Made by a program: the position numbers and the translations under genes. Shown here piece after piece: positions 54,637-62,723 of a DNA stretch of 64,000 nt. This DNA is from Acidimicrobiia bacterium (GTDB lineage Bacteria > Actinomycetota > Acidimicrobiia > Spongiisociales > JAHEDJ01). The stretch is taken from the NCBI GenBank assembly GCA_035471805.1, contig DATIPS010000040.1, forward strand, positions 23,785 to 87,784, given 5' to 3'. The notes beneath the pieces were generated by a model that was not told the DNA's origin, searched no databases, and saw only the letters and a list, made by a program, of their open reading frames with translations. How positions within the stretch are numbered: the first letter of the stretch is position 1; each line of letters starts with the position of its first letter.

Positions 54637-55395
54637 CTAGAGCACGACCAGCGCGACCACTCCGACGATCAGGCAATACAGAGCGAACGGGCGAAGGCCG
54701 AACCGGTTGAGCGCGCGGAGCAACACTGCGATTGCCATGTACCCGGAAACGGCGGCGACCACCATTCCCACCCACACCTCGGCCCCGAAGCCTCCGTTGC
54801 CGGCGAGTTGGAGGCTCTGCTGGGCTCCTGCTCCGGCGATGGCGGGTATCGCGAGCAAGAAAGAGAATCGGGCGGCCTGGGAAGGCTCCAGCTTTCCGGC
54901 CAGGCCGGCGGTGATGGTCATTCCCGAACGTGAGATGCCCGGGATGAGCGCAACGGCCTGGGCGATCCCGACGAGAAACCCGTTCTTGAGCGGTAACTGA
55001 TCGAGTTCGAGACGGCCGCTCATGAACCGACCGGAGATGAAAAGAACCGCGCCCGTCACCAGGAGTGCGATGGCTACGGCCATGGTGTCCTCCTGGAGTG
55101 ATCCGATCTGGTCTTCTACGAATACGCCGATGACGGCCGGGATCGTCCCGAGGGCGAGCAAACCGAGAATCCGGCGGGCAGCCGGTTCCGTTCGGAAACG
55201 GAGGAGCTCGATCAGGTCGTGGCGGTAAAAGGCGACAACTGCCGCCAGTGTCCCGAGATGAAGAACTGCCGAGGTTGCCAGGTCTGGTTGTTCGACACCG
55301 ACAAAAGCAGGGACGAGCACGAGATGTCCGCTCGATGAGATTGGGAGGAACTCGGTCAACCCTTGAACGAGACCCCATAGGACTGCTTCAAACAC
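54637..55395 (-). CDS. uppP: Undecaprenyl-diphosphate phosphatase
   Basis: The 252-residue membrane enzyme has the two BacA signatures GLTEFLPISSSGHLVLVP (residues about 12-29) and IPGISRSGMTITAGLAG, with about seven helices. It recycles the lipid carrier for peptidoglycan and other surface polymers, and confers bacitracin tolerance. The start lies 37 bases after the SAF-domain gene, so it may be the last gene of the fmdB-mtnP run. Confidence 0.94.
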   Translation of the reverse strand: MFEAVLWGLVQGLTEFLPISSSGHLVLVPAFVGVEQPDLATSAVLHLGTLAAVVAFYRHDLIELLRFRTEPAARRILGLLALGTIPAVIGVFVEDQIGSLQEDTMAVAIALLVTGAVLFISGRFMSGRLELDQLPLKNGFLVGIAQAVALIPGISRSGMTITAGLAGKLEPSQAARFSFLLAIPAIAGAGAQQSLQLAGNGGFGAEVWVGMVVAAVSGYMAIAVLLRALNRFGLRPFALYCLIVGVVALVVL

Positions 55396-55432
55396 GGATC
55401 CGGAGCATAGCCGTGAGCTGCCTGCCCGGCGG

Positions 55433-56044
55433 CTACCACTCGACTATCAGGACGCTCACACCGGCATGCGAGACGGCGGCGGCGACCGTTGTCGCCGTCT
55501 CCGCCGGGATGGCGACCATCGCAGATTCGTCGGTCCAGCCGCCCGGCCGGACCGCGGATGCGGCCGCCACGACGACTGCGGGAATCACGGTGCCGGAACC
55601 CTCTACGACCAGTCGCAGTTCGGTTCCCGGTACGGCCCCGTCGGGTACGTCCATCTCGAGCGCCCACCATCCATCGGGAAGTGGACCATTGTCGGTCAGC
55701 AATGCGGGGGTCAGGGGCTCACCGGCCCCGATCGCGGTGATTGCGAACCCGCCGGGAGTGACCTCCGGAAGGAGGCCGACCGGTACGTCCCGGAATTCGA
55801 TCAGGTCGTCGTCGATCCTCGTTCCCGCCTCGATCGAGGCGCGGGCGAAGGGCCGCAGCTCCGTGGGAGTACCGCGCAGGTCCATCCACAGAGCTCCGGC
55901 GACGATGACCGCCGCCGCCATCCAGCGGAGATAGGGTGGGCGGCGAAACCAGTACACAGTCGAACGTATCTCGTGCAGGCTGTGTTTGGAAGGGGGTCGT
56001 TTCGGGTTGGTCGCCGCTTCCCTAGCGGCGCGACTTCCACTCAC
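55433..56044 (-). CDS. Membrane-anchored SAF-domain protein (CpaB/RcpC-like)
   Basis: The 203-residue protein has one TM helix (about residues 41-57) and then a SAF domain (ASIEAGTRIDDDLIEFRDVPVG) followed by beta-rich sequence. SAF domains occur in CpaB, the Flp-pilus periplasmic protein, and FlgA. No pilus genes are near, so the role is unclear. The start is uncertain: GTG 56044 overlaps the previous gene by 23 bases and GTG 55957 is an alternative that keeps the membrane helix. Confidence 0.7.
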   Translation of the reverse strand: MSGSRAAREAATNPKRPPSKHSLHEIRSTVYWFRRPPYLRWMAAAVIVAGALWMDLRGTPTELRPFARASIEAGTRIDDDLIEFRDVPVGLLPEVTPGGFAITAIGAGEPLTPALLTDNGPLPDGWWALEMDVPDGAVPGTELRLVVEGSGTVIPAVVVAAASAVRPGGWTDESAMVAIPAETATTVAAAVSHAGVSVLIVEW

Positions 56045-56663
56045 TCACGTGGTCGGGGAGCGGCGTGGTTCCGATCGACGCAGGTTCTCCGGGTTCCAGC
56101 GCAAGCGGAATCACTCCGGCCCAGTAGGGCAGGTCGATGTCGTCGTCGTCGTCGACCGGTGGGCCCGAACGCTGCTTGGCTGAGGCTTCTTCGATGTCGA
56201 TGGCAGCCACGGCGGTCGCCTTGACTTCCTTGTCGTTGGCGGGACGTGACCCTTCCGACCGGCCCGGAACCAGGTGCTCGACGATCGCCCGGAAGGCCGA
56301 AGCCTTCTCCTGTTCGTCTTTGACTTCCCTGGCCGACCCGAAGACGACGACAGATCGGTAGTTCATCGAATGATGAAACTGGGACTTGGCGAGGACCAGG
56401 CCGTCGAGGATGGTGGCTGCCACCGATACCTGCCGCCCGGCGCGAAGGGTCCGAAGCATGCGGCTGGCCGGAGAACCGTGGAGATACAGAACGTTCCCCA
56501 CCCGTGCGTGGATGGTCGGGATCACCACAGGGAGTCCAGTCTCATCGACGAACCCGACATGGCAGATGAGGGCTTCGTCGAGGATCTCGTAGATGGTTTC
56601 CTGGTCGTAGGACCCTCGATCGGGTAGACGGCGGATTCTGCTGCGATCCGACGGCGCGGTCAT
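56022..56663 (-). CDS. Pyridoxamine 5'-phosphate oxidase-fold flavoprotein
   Basis: The 213-residue split-barrel protein has ALICHVGFVDETGLPVVIP, VLYLHGSPASRML and SVVVFGSAREVKDE, the pattern of FMN- or F420-binding NimA/PPOX-like proteins. It probably reduces a small substrate or protects against nitro-compounds; the physiological substrate is unknown. An acidic run of five Asp residues occurs near residue 178. Its ATG overlaps the mtnP stop (ATGA). Confidence 0.87.
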   Translation of the reverse strand: MTAPSDRSRIRRLPDRGSYDQETIYEILDEALICHVGFVDETGLPVVIPTIHARVGNVLYLHGSPASRMLRTLRAGRQVSVAATILDGLVLAKSQFHHSMNYRSVVVFGSAREVKDEQEKASAFRAIVEHLVPGRSEGSRPANDKEVKATAVAAIDIEEASAKQRSGPPVDDDDDIDLPYWAGVIPLALEPGEPASIGTTPLPDHVSEWKSRR

Positions 56664-57436
56664 GCCGGTGCTCCTGCCGCGCAATCGCAGGGGAGTGAAC
56701 GCGGCCCGTCCGCCTCCGGAACCAGCCTGAACAGAATGGTGCGCAGTGTGTCGAGTGCCTCTGCGAAACGTTCCAGAACCTCTTCGTGTGTAACGGGCGG
56801 AACCTCGCCCGGAACGCCTACGTCGTAGTCGGTCACCACGGCGATGTTGGCATAACAGATACCCAGTTCTCGAGCGAGGGCGGCCTCGGGCAGCTGAGTC
56901 ATGTTGAGCAGGTGCCATCCAGAATCAGCGAAAGCGGTGCTTTCTGCCCGGGTTGAGAACCTCGGACCCTGCACAACGACGGTGGTTCCTCCTTCGTGAA
57001 CGACTCCCACCGTCGCCCGTACCGCGGCGGCGGCTTTGGAACGAAGGTCGGGGCAGTAGGGATCGGCGAAAGGTATGTGGTGTGTTTCCGGACCCTCGAA
57101 GAACGTGTGAGCCCGACCCCAAGTGCGGTCGACGAGTTGATCGGGGATCACGAACTCTCCTGGCGCGTACGCGGAGTAGATCGAACCGACCGCCGTCGGA
57201 GCGATGATTCGGCCGACGCCCAGTTCGCGCATGGCCCACAGGTTCGCCCGGTACGGGATGAGGTGGGGAGGGAACTCGTGGTTGGTGCCGTGACGGGCGA
57301 TGAATGCCACTTCTGTGCCTTCGACCGAGCCGACCATCGGCGGAGAGGACGGCGGGCCGTAGGGCGTGGTGAGATCTTCCGAGCGCGCCTCGGTGAGTAG
57401 TTGGTAGAAACCGCTACCGCCGAAGACCCCGATCAT
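56660..57436 (-). CDS. mtnP: S-methyl-5'-thioadenosine phosphorylase
   Basis: The 258-residue enzyme begins IGVFGGSGFYQLL, and has FIARHGTNHEFPPHLIPYRA, the phosphate/nucleoside-binding PTAVGSIY and VVQGPRFSTRAES motifs, and TDYDVG near the end. It phosphorolyses methylthioadenosine from polyamine or homoserine-lactone-type synthesis, returning adenine and methylthioribose-1-phosphate. Three bases separate it from fmdB upstream. A Cys-rich tail (LPCDC) is unusual but common in this subgroup. Confidence 0.92.
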   Translation of the reverse strand: MIGVFGGSGFYQLLTEARSEDLTTPYGPPSSPPMVGSVEGTEVAFIARHGTNHEFPPHLIPYRANLWAMRELGVGRIIAPTAVGSIYSAYAPGEFVIPDQLVDRTWGRAHTFFEGPETHHIPFADPYCPDLRSKAAAAVRATVGVVHEGGTTVVVQGPRFSTRAESTAFADSGWHLLNMTQLPEAALARELGICYANIAVVTDYDVGVPGEVPPVTHEEVLERFAEALDTLRTILFRLVPEADGPRSLPCDCAAGAPA

Positions 57437-57439
57437 CGG

Positions 57440-57637
57440 TCAGTCTTCGGTGCTTTGTGAGGATCGAGAGTCGGTCACGTAGAAACCCGATCCCTTGAAG
57501 ATCAAGCCGGCCGGATGGAATACCTTCTGCAGTTCGCCACCGCACACCTTGTGCTTCTTGAGCGGCTTGTCCGAGAACGACTGCATGACTTCCAGTCGCT
57601 CACCGCACTTTTTGCAGGAGTATTCATATCTAGGCAT
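57440..57637 (-). CDS. FmdB-type zinc ribbon protein
   Basis: The 65-residue protein has YEYSCKKCGERLEVMQSFSD with the first CxxC, then VCGGELQKVFHPAGLIFKGSGFY, the rest of the FmdB/CxxC_CxxC_SSSS ribbon. Only one Cys is left of the second pair, with His/Lys before it. The family is linked to regulation of amidase genes and to unknown roles. It starts the mtnP operon and diverges from plsY. Confidence 0.9.
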   Translation of the reverse strand: MPRYEYSCKKCGERLEVMQSFSDKPLKKHKVCGGELQKVFHPAGLIFKGSGFYVTDSRSSQSTED

Positions 57638-57747
57638 GTCGGTCCTCGGCGGAAAGAGTGAGCACGGAATGATATCAACTGCGCGGCGACAAACGTCAAG
57701 GCCGCTCGCCGGCGGCCGAAAGCGCTATCGCTTCTAGACTCCCGGGG

Positions 57748-58332
57748 ATGGATCTCGCCGTTCCCGTCGTGATGGCGGCCGCCTACCTGGTCGGAAGCCT
57801 CGACTTCGCAGTCGTGGTGGCGAGAGCGCGCGGCCTCGACATCTACGACGTCGGCAGCGGCAATCCCGGCACGTCCAACGTCCTGCGCACGATGGGCAAG
57901 GGGGCGGCGGCCATGACTTTGCTGGGCGACGTCTTGAAGGGGGTCATCGCCGCCGCGATGGGTTTTCTCGTCGCCGGGGAAGCCGGAGCCGCGGCCGGTG
58001 GCTTCTTCGCCATCGTGGGCCACTGTTATCCCGTGTTTCATCACTTCAAAGGCGGGAAAGGGGTTGCGACGGCAGCAGGGCTGTTGTTGTGGCTCATCCC
58101 TAGGTCGGCGCTCGTTCTGATCCTCCTCTGGATTCTGCTCGTGGCCGCGACGAAGGTGGCGTCCATCGGTTCGATGGCTGCGCTGGTCCTGGCCCTGCCC
58201 GCCGCCCGGATCGAAGGTATCGGTTGGGGTGCAGTGTCCTGGCTGGCGGCCGCGCTGGTCCTGGTCTTGTACCGGCATCGCGGCAACATCGCCAGGTTGT
58301 TTGGCTCCGGTGAACACAAGGTCATGCCGTGA
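57748..58332 (+). CDS. plsY: Glycerol-3-phosphate acyltransferase
   Basis: The 194-residue membrane enzyme has the PlsY loops YDVGSGNPGTSNVLRTMGK and GHCYPVFHHFKGGKGVATAAG, with about five helices. It acylates glycerol-3-phosphate using acyl-phosphate, the first step of phospholipid synthesis. Its TGA overlaps the GTG of galU (GTGA), so it heads the plsY-galU-moeA-moaC-mogA run. Confidence 0.93.
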   Translation: MDLAVPVVMAAAYLVGSLDFAVVVARARGLDIYDVGSGNPGTSNVLRTMGKGAAAMTLLGDVLKGVIAAAMGFLVAGEAGAAAGGFFAIVGHCYPVFHHFKGGKGVATAAGLLLWLIPRSALVLILLWILLVAATKVASIGSMAALVLALPAARIEGIGWGAVSWLAAALVLVLYRHRGNIARLFGSGEHKVMP

Positions 58333-59147
58333 CGGGGCCCGAGTTGGCGGTCGTTCCGGCAGCCGGACTGGGCACGCGGATGCGTCCGGCGACGCGCGTC
58401 GTTCCCAAGGCCCTTTTGCCCGTCGTGGACCGACCAGCCGTGCAACACGTCGCCGAGGAAGCGGTGCGTGCCGGTGTCACCGAAGTCGTTTTCGTGGTCG
58501 ACCTGGACGCCGGTTCGCTGATTCGAGATCACTTCACCGTCGGTGAGCCTCTGCCCGGTCTCGAGGATCTGCAGGTCAGAATCGTGATTCAAGAGGAACC
58601 TGGTGGTTTGGGCCACGCAGTGTTGACCGCCCGTGAATCGATCGGCGACCGTTCGTTCTTCTGTCTTCTGGCCGACAACATCGTCAGGCCGGGCGCCGAT
58701 GTTCTGCCGTCGCTGGCAGCCGCCTCTGATGGAGGGTCCGTGGTGGCGCTGCGCGAAGTCGGCGAGCACATGCTCGACCGGTACGGTGTTGCGATACCGG
58801 GCGAGCGGCGAGGGTCGGAACTCGAAGTGCTCGGCGCCGTTGAGAAGCCGGGGATCGCGAAGGCTCCGTCGAACCTTGGCCTGGTCGGCCGGTATCTGTT
58901 CACTCCGGACATCCTGGAGGCGCTTGCCGGCCTCGAGCCGGGATACGGGGGAGAGATCCAGTTGACCGACGCGATCGACTTCGTGGCCCGTCGGGGACGA
59001 TGCCGTGGTGTTGTCGGTGACAGTGATCTCTTGGACATCGGGGTCCCGCTCGGCCTGCTCGAGGCTGCTGTGGTTCTCGGGCTGAACCGGCCCGAGTTTC
59101 GAGATGGCCTGACGGAGTTCCTCCGTTCGCTCGAGGAACTGCGATGA
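58329..59147 (+). CDS. galU: UTP-glucose-1-phosphate uridylyltransferase
   Basis: The 272-residue enzyme has the nucleotidyltransferase signature AAGLGTRMRPATRVVPKALL, VVFVVDLDAG, LADNIVRPG, and GYGGEIQLTDAID near the end. It makes UDP-glucose, a precursor of cell-wall and capsule sugars. In many actinobacteria galU precedes a MoeA-like gene and a divisome membrane protein gene, and the same order is seen here. Overlaps with both neighbours show translational coupling. Confidence 0.93.
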   Translation: MTGPELAVVPAAGLGTRMRPATRVVPKALLPVVDRPAVQHVAEEAVRAGVTEVVFVVDLDAGSLIRDHFTVGEPLPGLEDLQVRIVIQEEPGGLGHAVLTARESIGDRSFFCLLADNIVRPGADVLPSLAAASDGGSVVALREVGEHMLDRYGVAIPGERRGSELEVLGAVEKPGIAKAPSNLGLVGRYLFTPDILEALAGLEPGYGGEIQLTDAIDFVARRGRCRGVVGDSDLLDIGVPLGLLEAAVVLGLNRPEFRDGLTEFLRSLEELR

Positions 59148-60379
59148 GGCGACTCGTCGATGTGCAACGTGAAGTGCTCGGCAGTGTCCGTCAACTCGGG
59201 AGCATGTCGGTGCCGGTCTCCCGGGCCCTCGGCCTGGTTCTGGCCGAAGATGTGGTGGCCCCCCACGATGTTCCCCCCTTCGCCAACTCGGCCATGGACG
59301 GATACGCGGTTCGCGCGAAGGACACGCAACCCGCCCCCGCGGAACTGAAGGTGATAGAGGATGTAGCCGCCGGGCACGTCGCGGCTTGGACGGTGACTTC
59401 CGGTACGGCGGTAAAGATCATGACGGGAGCACCTATGCCCGCGGGAGCGACTGCGGTCGTCAGGGTCGAGGACACCGCCGAGGAGAGCGGTTCGGTGCGC
59501 ATCCTGGACGGTGTTCTGGATGGCGAGAATGTCAGGGCGGCCGGCGGGGATCTGGCCGCCGGGTCGGTGGTGTTTGCGGCCGGAACCCGACTTACGCCTC
59601 ACCATCTCGGTGTGCTGGCCTCGATCGGTGTCTTCGAACCGAGGGTTCATCGGCGTCCGGTGGCGGCCGTCCTGTCGACCGGAGACGAGGTGGTGCCGGC
59701 GGAGGCGCCGCTGCTGCCCGGTCAGATCCACGACAGCAACCGCCCGCAGCTTCTGGCATTGCTCGATGAACTGGGCGTCGAGACTATCGATCTCGGCATC
59801 GTCGGCGACGACGCGGCCGCTTTGCGGGCGGCGGTCGCACGGGGAGCGGTGGAGGCCGATGTTCTGCTCACTTCAGGCGGAGTCTCGATGGGCGAGTACG
59901 ACCTGGTCAAAGGAATCGTCTCCGAGGCCGGTGATGTCAACATCTGGCGGGTCGCCATCAAGCCGGCCAAGCCGTTCGCGTTCGGCAACGTGGGCGGCAC
60001 GCCGTTCTTCGGCCTGCCGGGAAACCCGGTGTCGGTCGTGGTGGCGTTCGAGCAGTTCGCCCGTCCCGCGCTGCTGAAGATGATGGGAGCGAAAGCACTG
60101 TTCCGGCCCCGCATTGCAGCAGTACTGGAAGCGGACGTTCAGACGGACCCGGAGAAGACGGTGTTCTTGCGGGTGGTGGCCGAACTGAAAGGCGACAAAT
60201 GGACTGCCAGGCCGGCGGACGGCCAGGCATCGAACCAACTCACCGCTCTGGCGAATGCCAATGCGTTCGCGGTTGTGCCGGTTGGGACCTCCGGTGTCGC
60301 GGCCGGCAGCCGGGTGGATCTGGAGATGTTCCGGTGGCCGGAAACCCGCAGCGAGGAAGAGGTAACGAATGCCGGATGA
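59144..60379 (+). CDS. moeA: Molybdopterin molybdenumtransferase MoeA / gephyrin-like protein
   Basis: The 411-residue protein has FANSAMDGYAVRA, GTAVKIMTGAPMP, the G-domain STGDEVV and GQIHDSNRPQLLALL, LTSGGVSMGEYDLVKG and GLPGNPVSVVVAFEQF, and a C-terminal domain IV. It inserts molybdenum into molybdopterin. In corynebacteria a MoeA paralogue at this locus (Glp) instead acts with membrane protein GlpR in division; the moaC and mogA that follow here speak for cofactor synthesis, so both jobs are possible. Confidence 0.92.
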   Translation: MRRLVDVQREVLGSVRQLGSMSVPVSRALGLVLAEDVVAPHDVPPFANSAMDGYAVRAKDTQPAPAELKVIEDVAAGHVAAWTVTSGTAVKIMTGAPMPAGATAVVRVEDTAEESGSVRILDGVLDGENVRAAGGDLAAGSVVFAAGTRLTPHHLGVLASIGVFEPRVHRRPVAAVLSTGDEVVPAEAPLLPGQIHDSNRPQLLALLDELGVETIDLGIVGDDAAALRAAVARGAVEADVLLTSGGVSMGEYDLVKGIVSEAGDVNIWRVAIKPAKPFAFGNVGGTPFFGLPGNPVSVVVAFEQFARPALLKMMGAKALFRPRIAAVLEADVQTDPEKTVFLRVVAELKGDKWTARPADGQASNQLTALANANAFAVVPVGTSGVAAGSRVDLEMFRWPETRSEEEVTNAG

Positions 60380-60839
60380 TCTCACTCACTTCGACGAAGA
60401 GGGCCGGGCAAGGATGGTTGACGTCGGCGGGAAGGTCGAGACGGCCCGCGTTGCCGTTGTCGAGGCTTTCGTCGAGATGACGGCAGAGACCAGGGATCTG
60501 ATGTTTTCGGGGAACCTCGCAAAAGGGGACGCGGTGGCGGTTGCCCGCGTGGCCGGCCTCATGGCCGCCAAACGGACGGCCGGTTTGATACCACTTTGTC
60601 ATCCGCTTCGGATCTCTCACGCGACTATCGAGATCGATCCGGATCCGGTTGGAGCCAGGATCGTGGCCACTGTCGAGACGGTGGACCGGACGGGTGTGGA
60701 AATGGAAGCCATGGTGGCCGCCTCTGTCGCGGCGCTGACCGTCTATGACATGGTCAAGGGGGTTGAACGGGGTGCCCAGGTGACTGCCACGCGCTTGCTG
60801 CACAAGTCGGGCGGCAAGAGCGGGGAGTGGAATCGATGA
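60369..60839 (+). CDS. moaC: Cyclic pyranopterin monophosphate synthase
   Basis: The 156-residue enzyme has MVDVGGKVETARVAV, GLIPLCHPLRISHATIEI and GVEMEAMVAASVAALTVYDM, the conserved blocks of MoaC. It closes the pterin ring of precursor Z after MoaA. It overlaps moeA by 11 bases and mogA by ATGA. moaA, moaD and moaE are not in the window. Confidence 0.95.
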   Translation: MPDDLTHFDEEGRARMVDVGGKVETARVAVVEAFVEMTAETRDLMFSGNLAKGDAVAVARVAGLMAAKRTAGLIPLCHPLRISHATIEIDPDPVGARIVATVETVDRTGVEMEAMVAASVAALTVYDMVKGVERGAQVTATRLLHKSGGKSGEWNR

Positions 60840-61324
60840 GGGCAGTGGTTCTCACGGTCAGCGATCGGGTAAGCGCCGGGGAAGCCATCGATGTCTCGGG
60901 ACCTGCTGCTGCAGCCTTGCTCGAGGGTCTGGGCTTCTCGGCTTCGGTCCGGGTTGTCCCCGATGGGATTGAATCGGTGGCGGATTTCCTGCGCGCCGCG
61001 GTGGCCGAGGGCGTGCCCTTGGTCGTAACTACGGGAGGAACCGGCTTCGCTCCCAGGGATGTGACGCCGGAGGCGACGCGTCTGGTCATTGATCGGCCGG
61101 CTCCCGGCCTCGTCGAAGCGATGCGTTCGGCGACTTTCGGTACCAATCCGCATGGGATGCTGTCGCGCGGTGAAGCGGGCATGTGTGGAGCGACCCTGAT
61201 CATCAACTTGCCCGGGTCGGTCCGGGGAGTCGAGGAATCGCTGCGTGTGATCGGCCCGGCTCTGTCGCACGGTCTCGCACTCCTTCGATCCGACGAAACG
61301 GATCACGGCCCGACACCTCCCTGA
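60836..61324 (+). CDS. mog: Molybdopterin adenylyltransferase, MogA/MoaB family
   Basis: The 162-residue protein is one MoCF domain: VLTVSDRVSAGEAIDVSG, VVTTGGTGFAPRDVTPEAT and the PGSVRGVEES end. It adenylates molybdopterin before metal insertion by MoeA. ATG 60836 overlaps the moaC stop; an in-frame ATG nine bases upstream is less likely. Last gene of the plsY-galU-moe run. Confidence 0.92.
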   Translation: MRAVVLTVSDRVSAGEAIDVSGPAAAALLEGLGFSASVRVVPDGIESVADFLRAAVAEGVPLVVTTGGTGFAPRDVTPEATRLVIDRPAPGLVEAMRSATFGTNPHGMLSRGEAGMCGATLIINLPGSVRGVEESLRVIGPALSHGLALLRSDETDHGPTPP

Positions 61325-61428
61325 CAAGAGCGGATCGGTCGGAAAACTAAGATCGCGATAATCCTGCCTACTTGTGGCTCCAGAGCAATATGGCTACTCT
61401 TCGCGCCCAAAGAGCGGAGATTCACTCT

Positions 61429-61869
61429 ATGGCATGGGCAGTCATTCTTGTCGTCGTTGCCGCCTGGGGAGCTTTCCTCCTACCGGAGGTCATCGGCTCG
61501 CGAAAGAGCGCACCTCTGACGACGACCCAAGAGTTCAATCGTTGGACCACCCGGGTCGCCTCTGTTCAGACACCGGGCGGGCCTGCCGTAGTCGCGCGGA
61601 ACCGGGTTCTGGCGCGCCGACGCCGCGTTCTCTTCGCCCTCTTCGGCGCGGCCATCCTCAGCCTTGTGGTAGCCATCTGGCTGTCCGCTCCCTCCATGCT
61701 CATCACCCATGTGGTGATCGATGCGGTAGTTGCCTGGTACGTCGCCATGCTGGTTCAGCTGAGGCACCGGCGGAACGAACTGGCGCTGGTAACAGCGGTC
61801 CGCCCGGTGAGTGACGGTGTGAAGGAAATGCCGTCCACTCCTGACGTACACATCCTGGCCTCCGGCTAA
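61429..61869 (+). CDS. SepX/GlpR-like divisome-associated membrane protein (candidate)
   Basis: The 146-residue protein begins MAWAVILVVVAAWGAFLLP, an N-terminal membrane helix followed by a positively charged EVIGSRKSAPL and NRWTTRVASV segment, with two more helices around residues 65-105. SepX of Streptomyces and GlpR of Corynebacterium have this start, and in those genomes the gene lies near galU and a MoeA/Glp gene, as here. The call rests on that similarity and context. ATG 61429 fits the family start better than the upstream in-frame Met codons. Confidence 0.6.
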   Translation: MAWAVILVVVAAWGAFLLPEVIGSRKSAPLTTTQEFNRWTTRVASVQTPGGPAVVARNRVLARRRRVLFALFGAAILSLVVAIWLSAPSMLITHVVIDAVVAWYVAMLVQLRHRRNELALVTAVRPVSDGVKEMPSTPDVHILASG

Positions 61870-61878
61870 CCCGCGGTC

Positions 61879-62508
61879 ATGGCGGTTCCCGGACTCGACG
61901 AAGTTGAGTCGGCCGCTCGCGCAGAACTCGACGGGAAGTTCGCCGCCCGCGAAGTCGCGCTGACTTCGAGTCGAACTCTGATCAGGACCTCGGCAAACGC
62001 AATCCGGGCACTTCATCGCGGTGAGATCGAACGTGCCGAAGAGTTGATGGACCAAGCAGCGGAGCTGCTGGAGAAATCACGACAAGCATGTCTGAATCAT
62101 CCCGACGTATTGCATGCCGGTTTCGTTTCGGATGCGGCCAAGGAGTACGCGGAGGCCCGGCTCACGGCTGCATTGTCCCAGGGTGCGAGGCTTCCCTTGC
62201 CGGCCGAGATAGGTGTGGAAGCGGCTCCCTATCTCAACGGCCTCGGTGAGGCGGTCGGCGAGCTGCGCCGCCGGTTGCTCGACTTGCTCAGGCAGGGCGA
62301 GATCGAGGCGGCTGAAGAGATGCTGGCTGCCATGGTCGAGGTGCTCGACCTGCTGGCTTCGCTTGACTACCCGGACGGTATGACCGGGGGCCTGCGCAGG
62401 ACTACCGACGTGGCACGAGCCTTGATCGAACGGAGTCGAGCCGATCTGACCACCACGGTCGTGCAAGAACGTCTGCGGTCAGAACTGCAGCGACATCTGG
62501 ATTCTTGA
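61879..62508 (+). CDS. Translin-family protein (prokaryotic)
   Basis: The 209-residue all-helical protein has the translin/TRAX pattern: KFAAREVALTSSRTLIRTSA, IRALHRGEIERAEELMDQAA, then YAEARLTAALSQ, YLNGLGEAVGELRRRLLDLLR and DYPDGMTGGLRRTTDVARALIE. In eukaryotes translin and TRAX form the C3PO RNase; archaeal and scattered bacterial homologues exist. Acidic catalytic residues of TRAX cannot be assigned with confidence. It starts ten bases after the SepX-like gene and is probably co-transcribed with it. Confidence 0.82.
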   Translation: MAVPGLDEVESAARAELDGKFAAREVALTSSRTLIRTSANAIRALHRGEIERAEELMDQAAELLEKSRQACLNHPDVLHAGFVSDAAKEYAEARLTAALSQGARLPLPAEIGVEAAPYLNGLGEAVGELRRRLLDLLRQGEIEAAEEMLAAMVEVLDLLASLDYPDGMTGGLRRTTDVARALIERSRADLTTTVVQERLRSELQRHLDS

Positions 62509-62554
62509 CCGGCTTGGCACGTGATGCCGGTGGGGTAACATGCTGGCCCCATCT

Positions 62555-62628
62555 GGGGGTGTAGCTCAGCCCGGCAGAGCGCTTCCCTCGCACGGAAGAA
62601 GTCGTCGGTTCAAATCCGATCACCTCCA
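62555..62628 (+). tRNA. tRNA-Ala (anticodon CGC)
   Basis: A 74-base cloverleaf: acceptor GGGGGTG/CACCTCC with the G3-T70 wobble that marks alanine tRNAs, D-arm GCTC...GAGC, anticodon stem CTTCC/GGAAG with loop CTCGCAC (anticodon CGC at 62588-62590), T-arm GTCGG TTCAAAT CCGAT, discriminator A. CCA is not encoded. It is followed by a strong terminator and by an integrase gene that points towards it. Confidence 0.95.
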
Positions 62629-62632
62629 CCCA
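62600..62632. other. Probable attachment-site core at the tRNA-Ala 3' end
   Basis: Inferred only: a tyrosine integrase gene lies 95 bases beyond the tRNA and is oriented towards it, the usual layout for elements integrated at a tRNA 3' end. The core probably includes the T-arm and acceptor end. The other attachment site is beyond the window, so exact borders cannot be seen. Confidence 0.45.
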
Positions 62633-62633
62633 G

Positions 62634-62661
62634 GAAAGCCCCAGCAAACACTGGGGCTTTC
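62634..62661 (+). terminator. Rho-independent terminator of tRNA-Ala
   Basis: Perfect 11-bp arms GAAAGCCCCAG and CTGGGGCTTTC around CAAACA, followed by a T-rich CTGCTGTTT stretch, begin six bases after the tRNA. Confidence 0.85.
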
Positions 62662-62723
62662 TGCTGTTTGGGAGACTGCCGCCTCGCCCGGTTTCGCCTC
62701 CAGCCCCACAGGAACCCCACACC

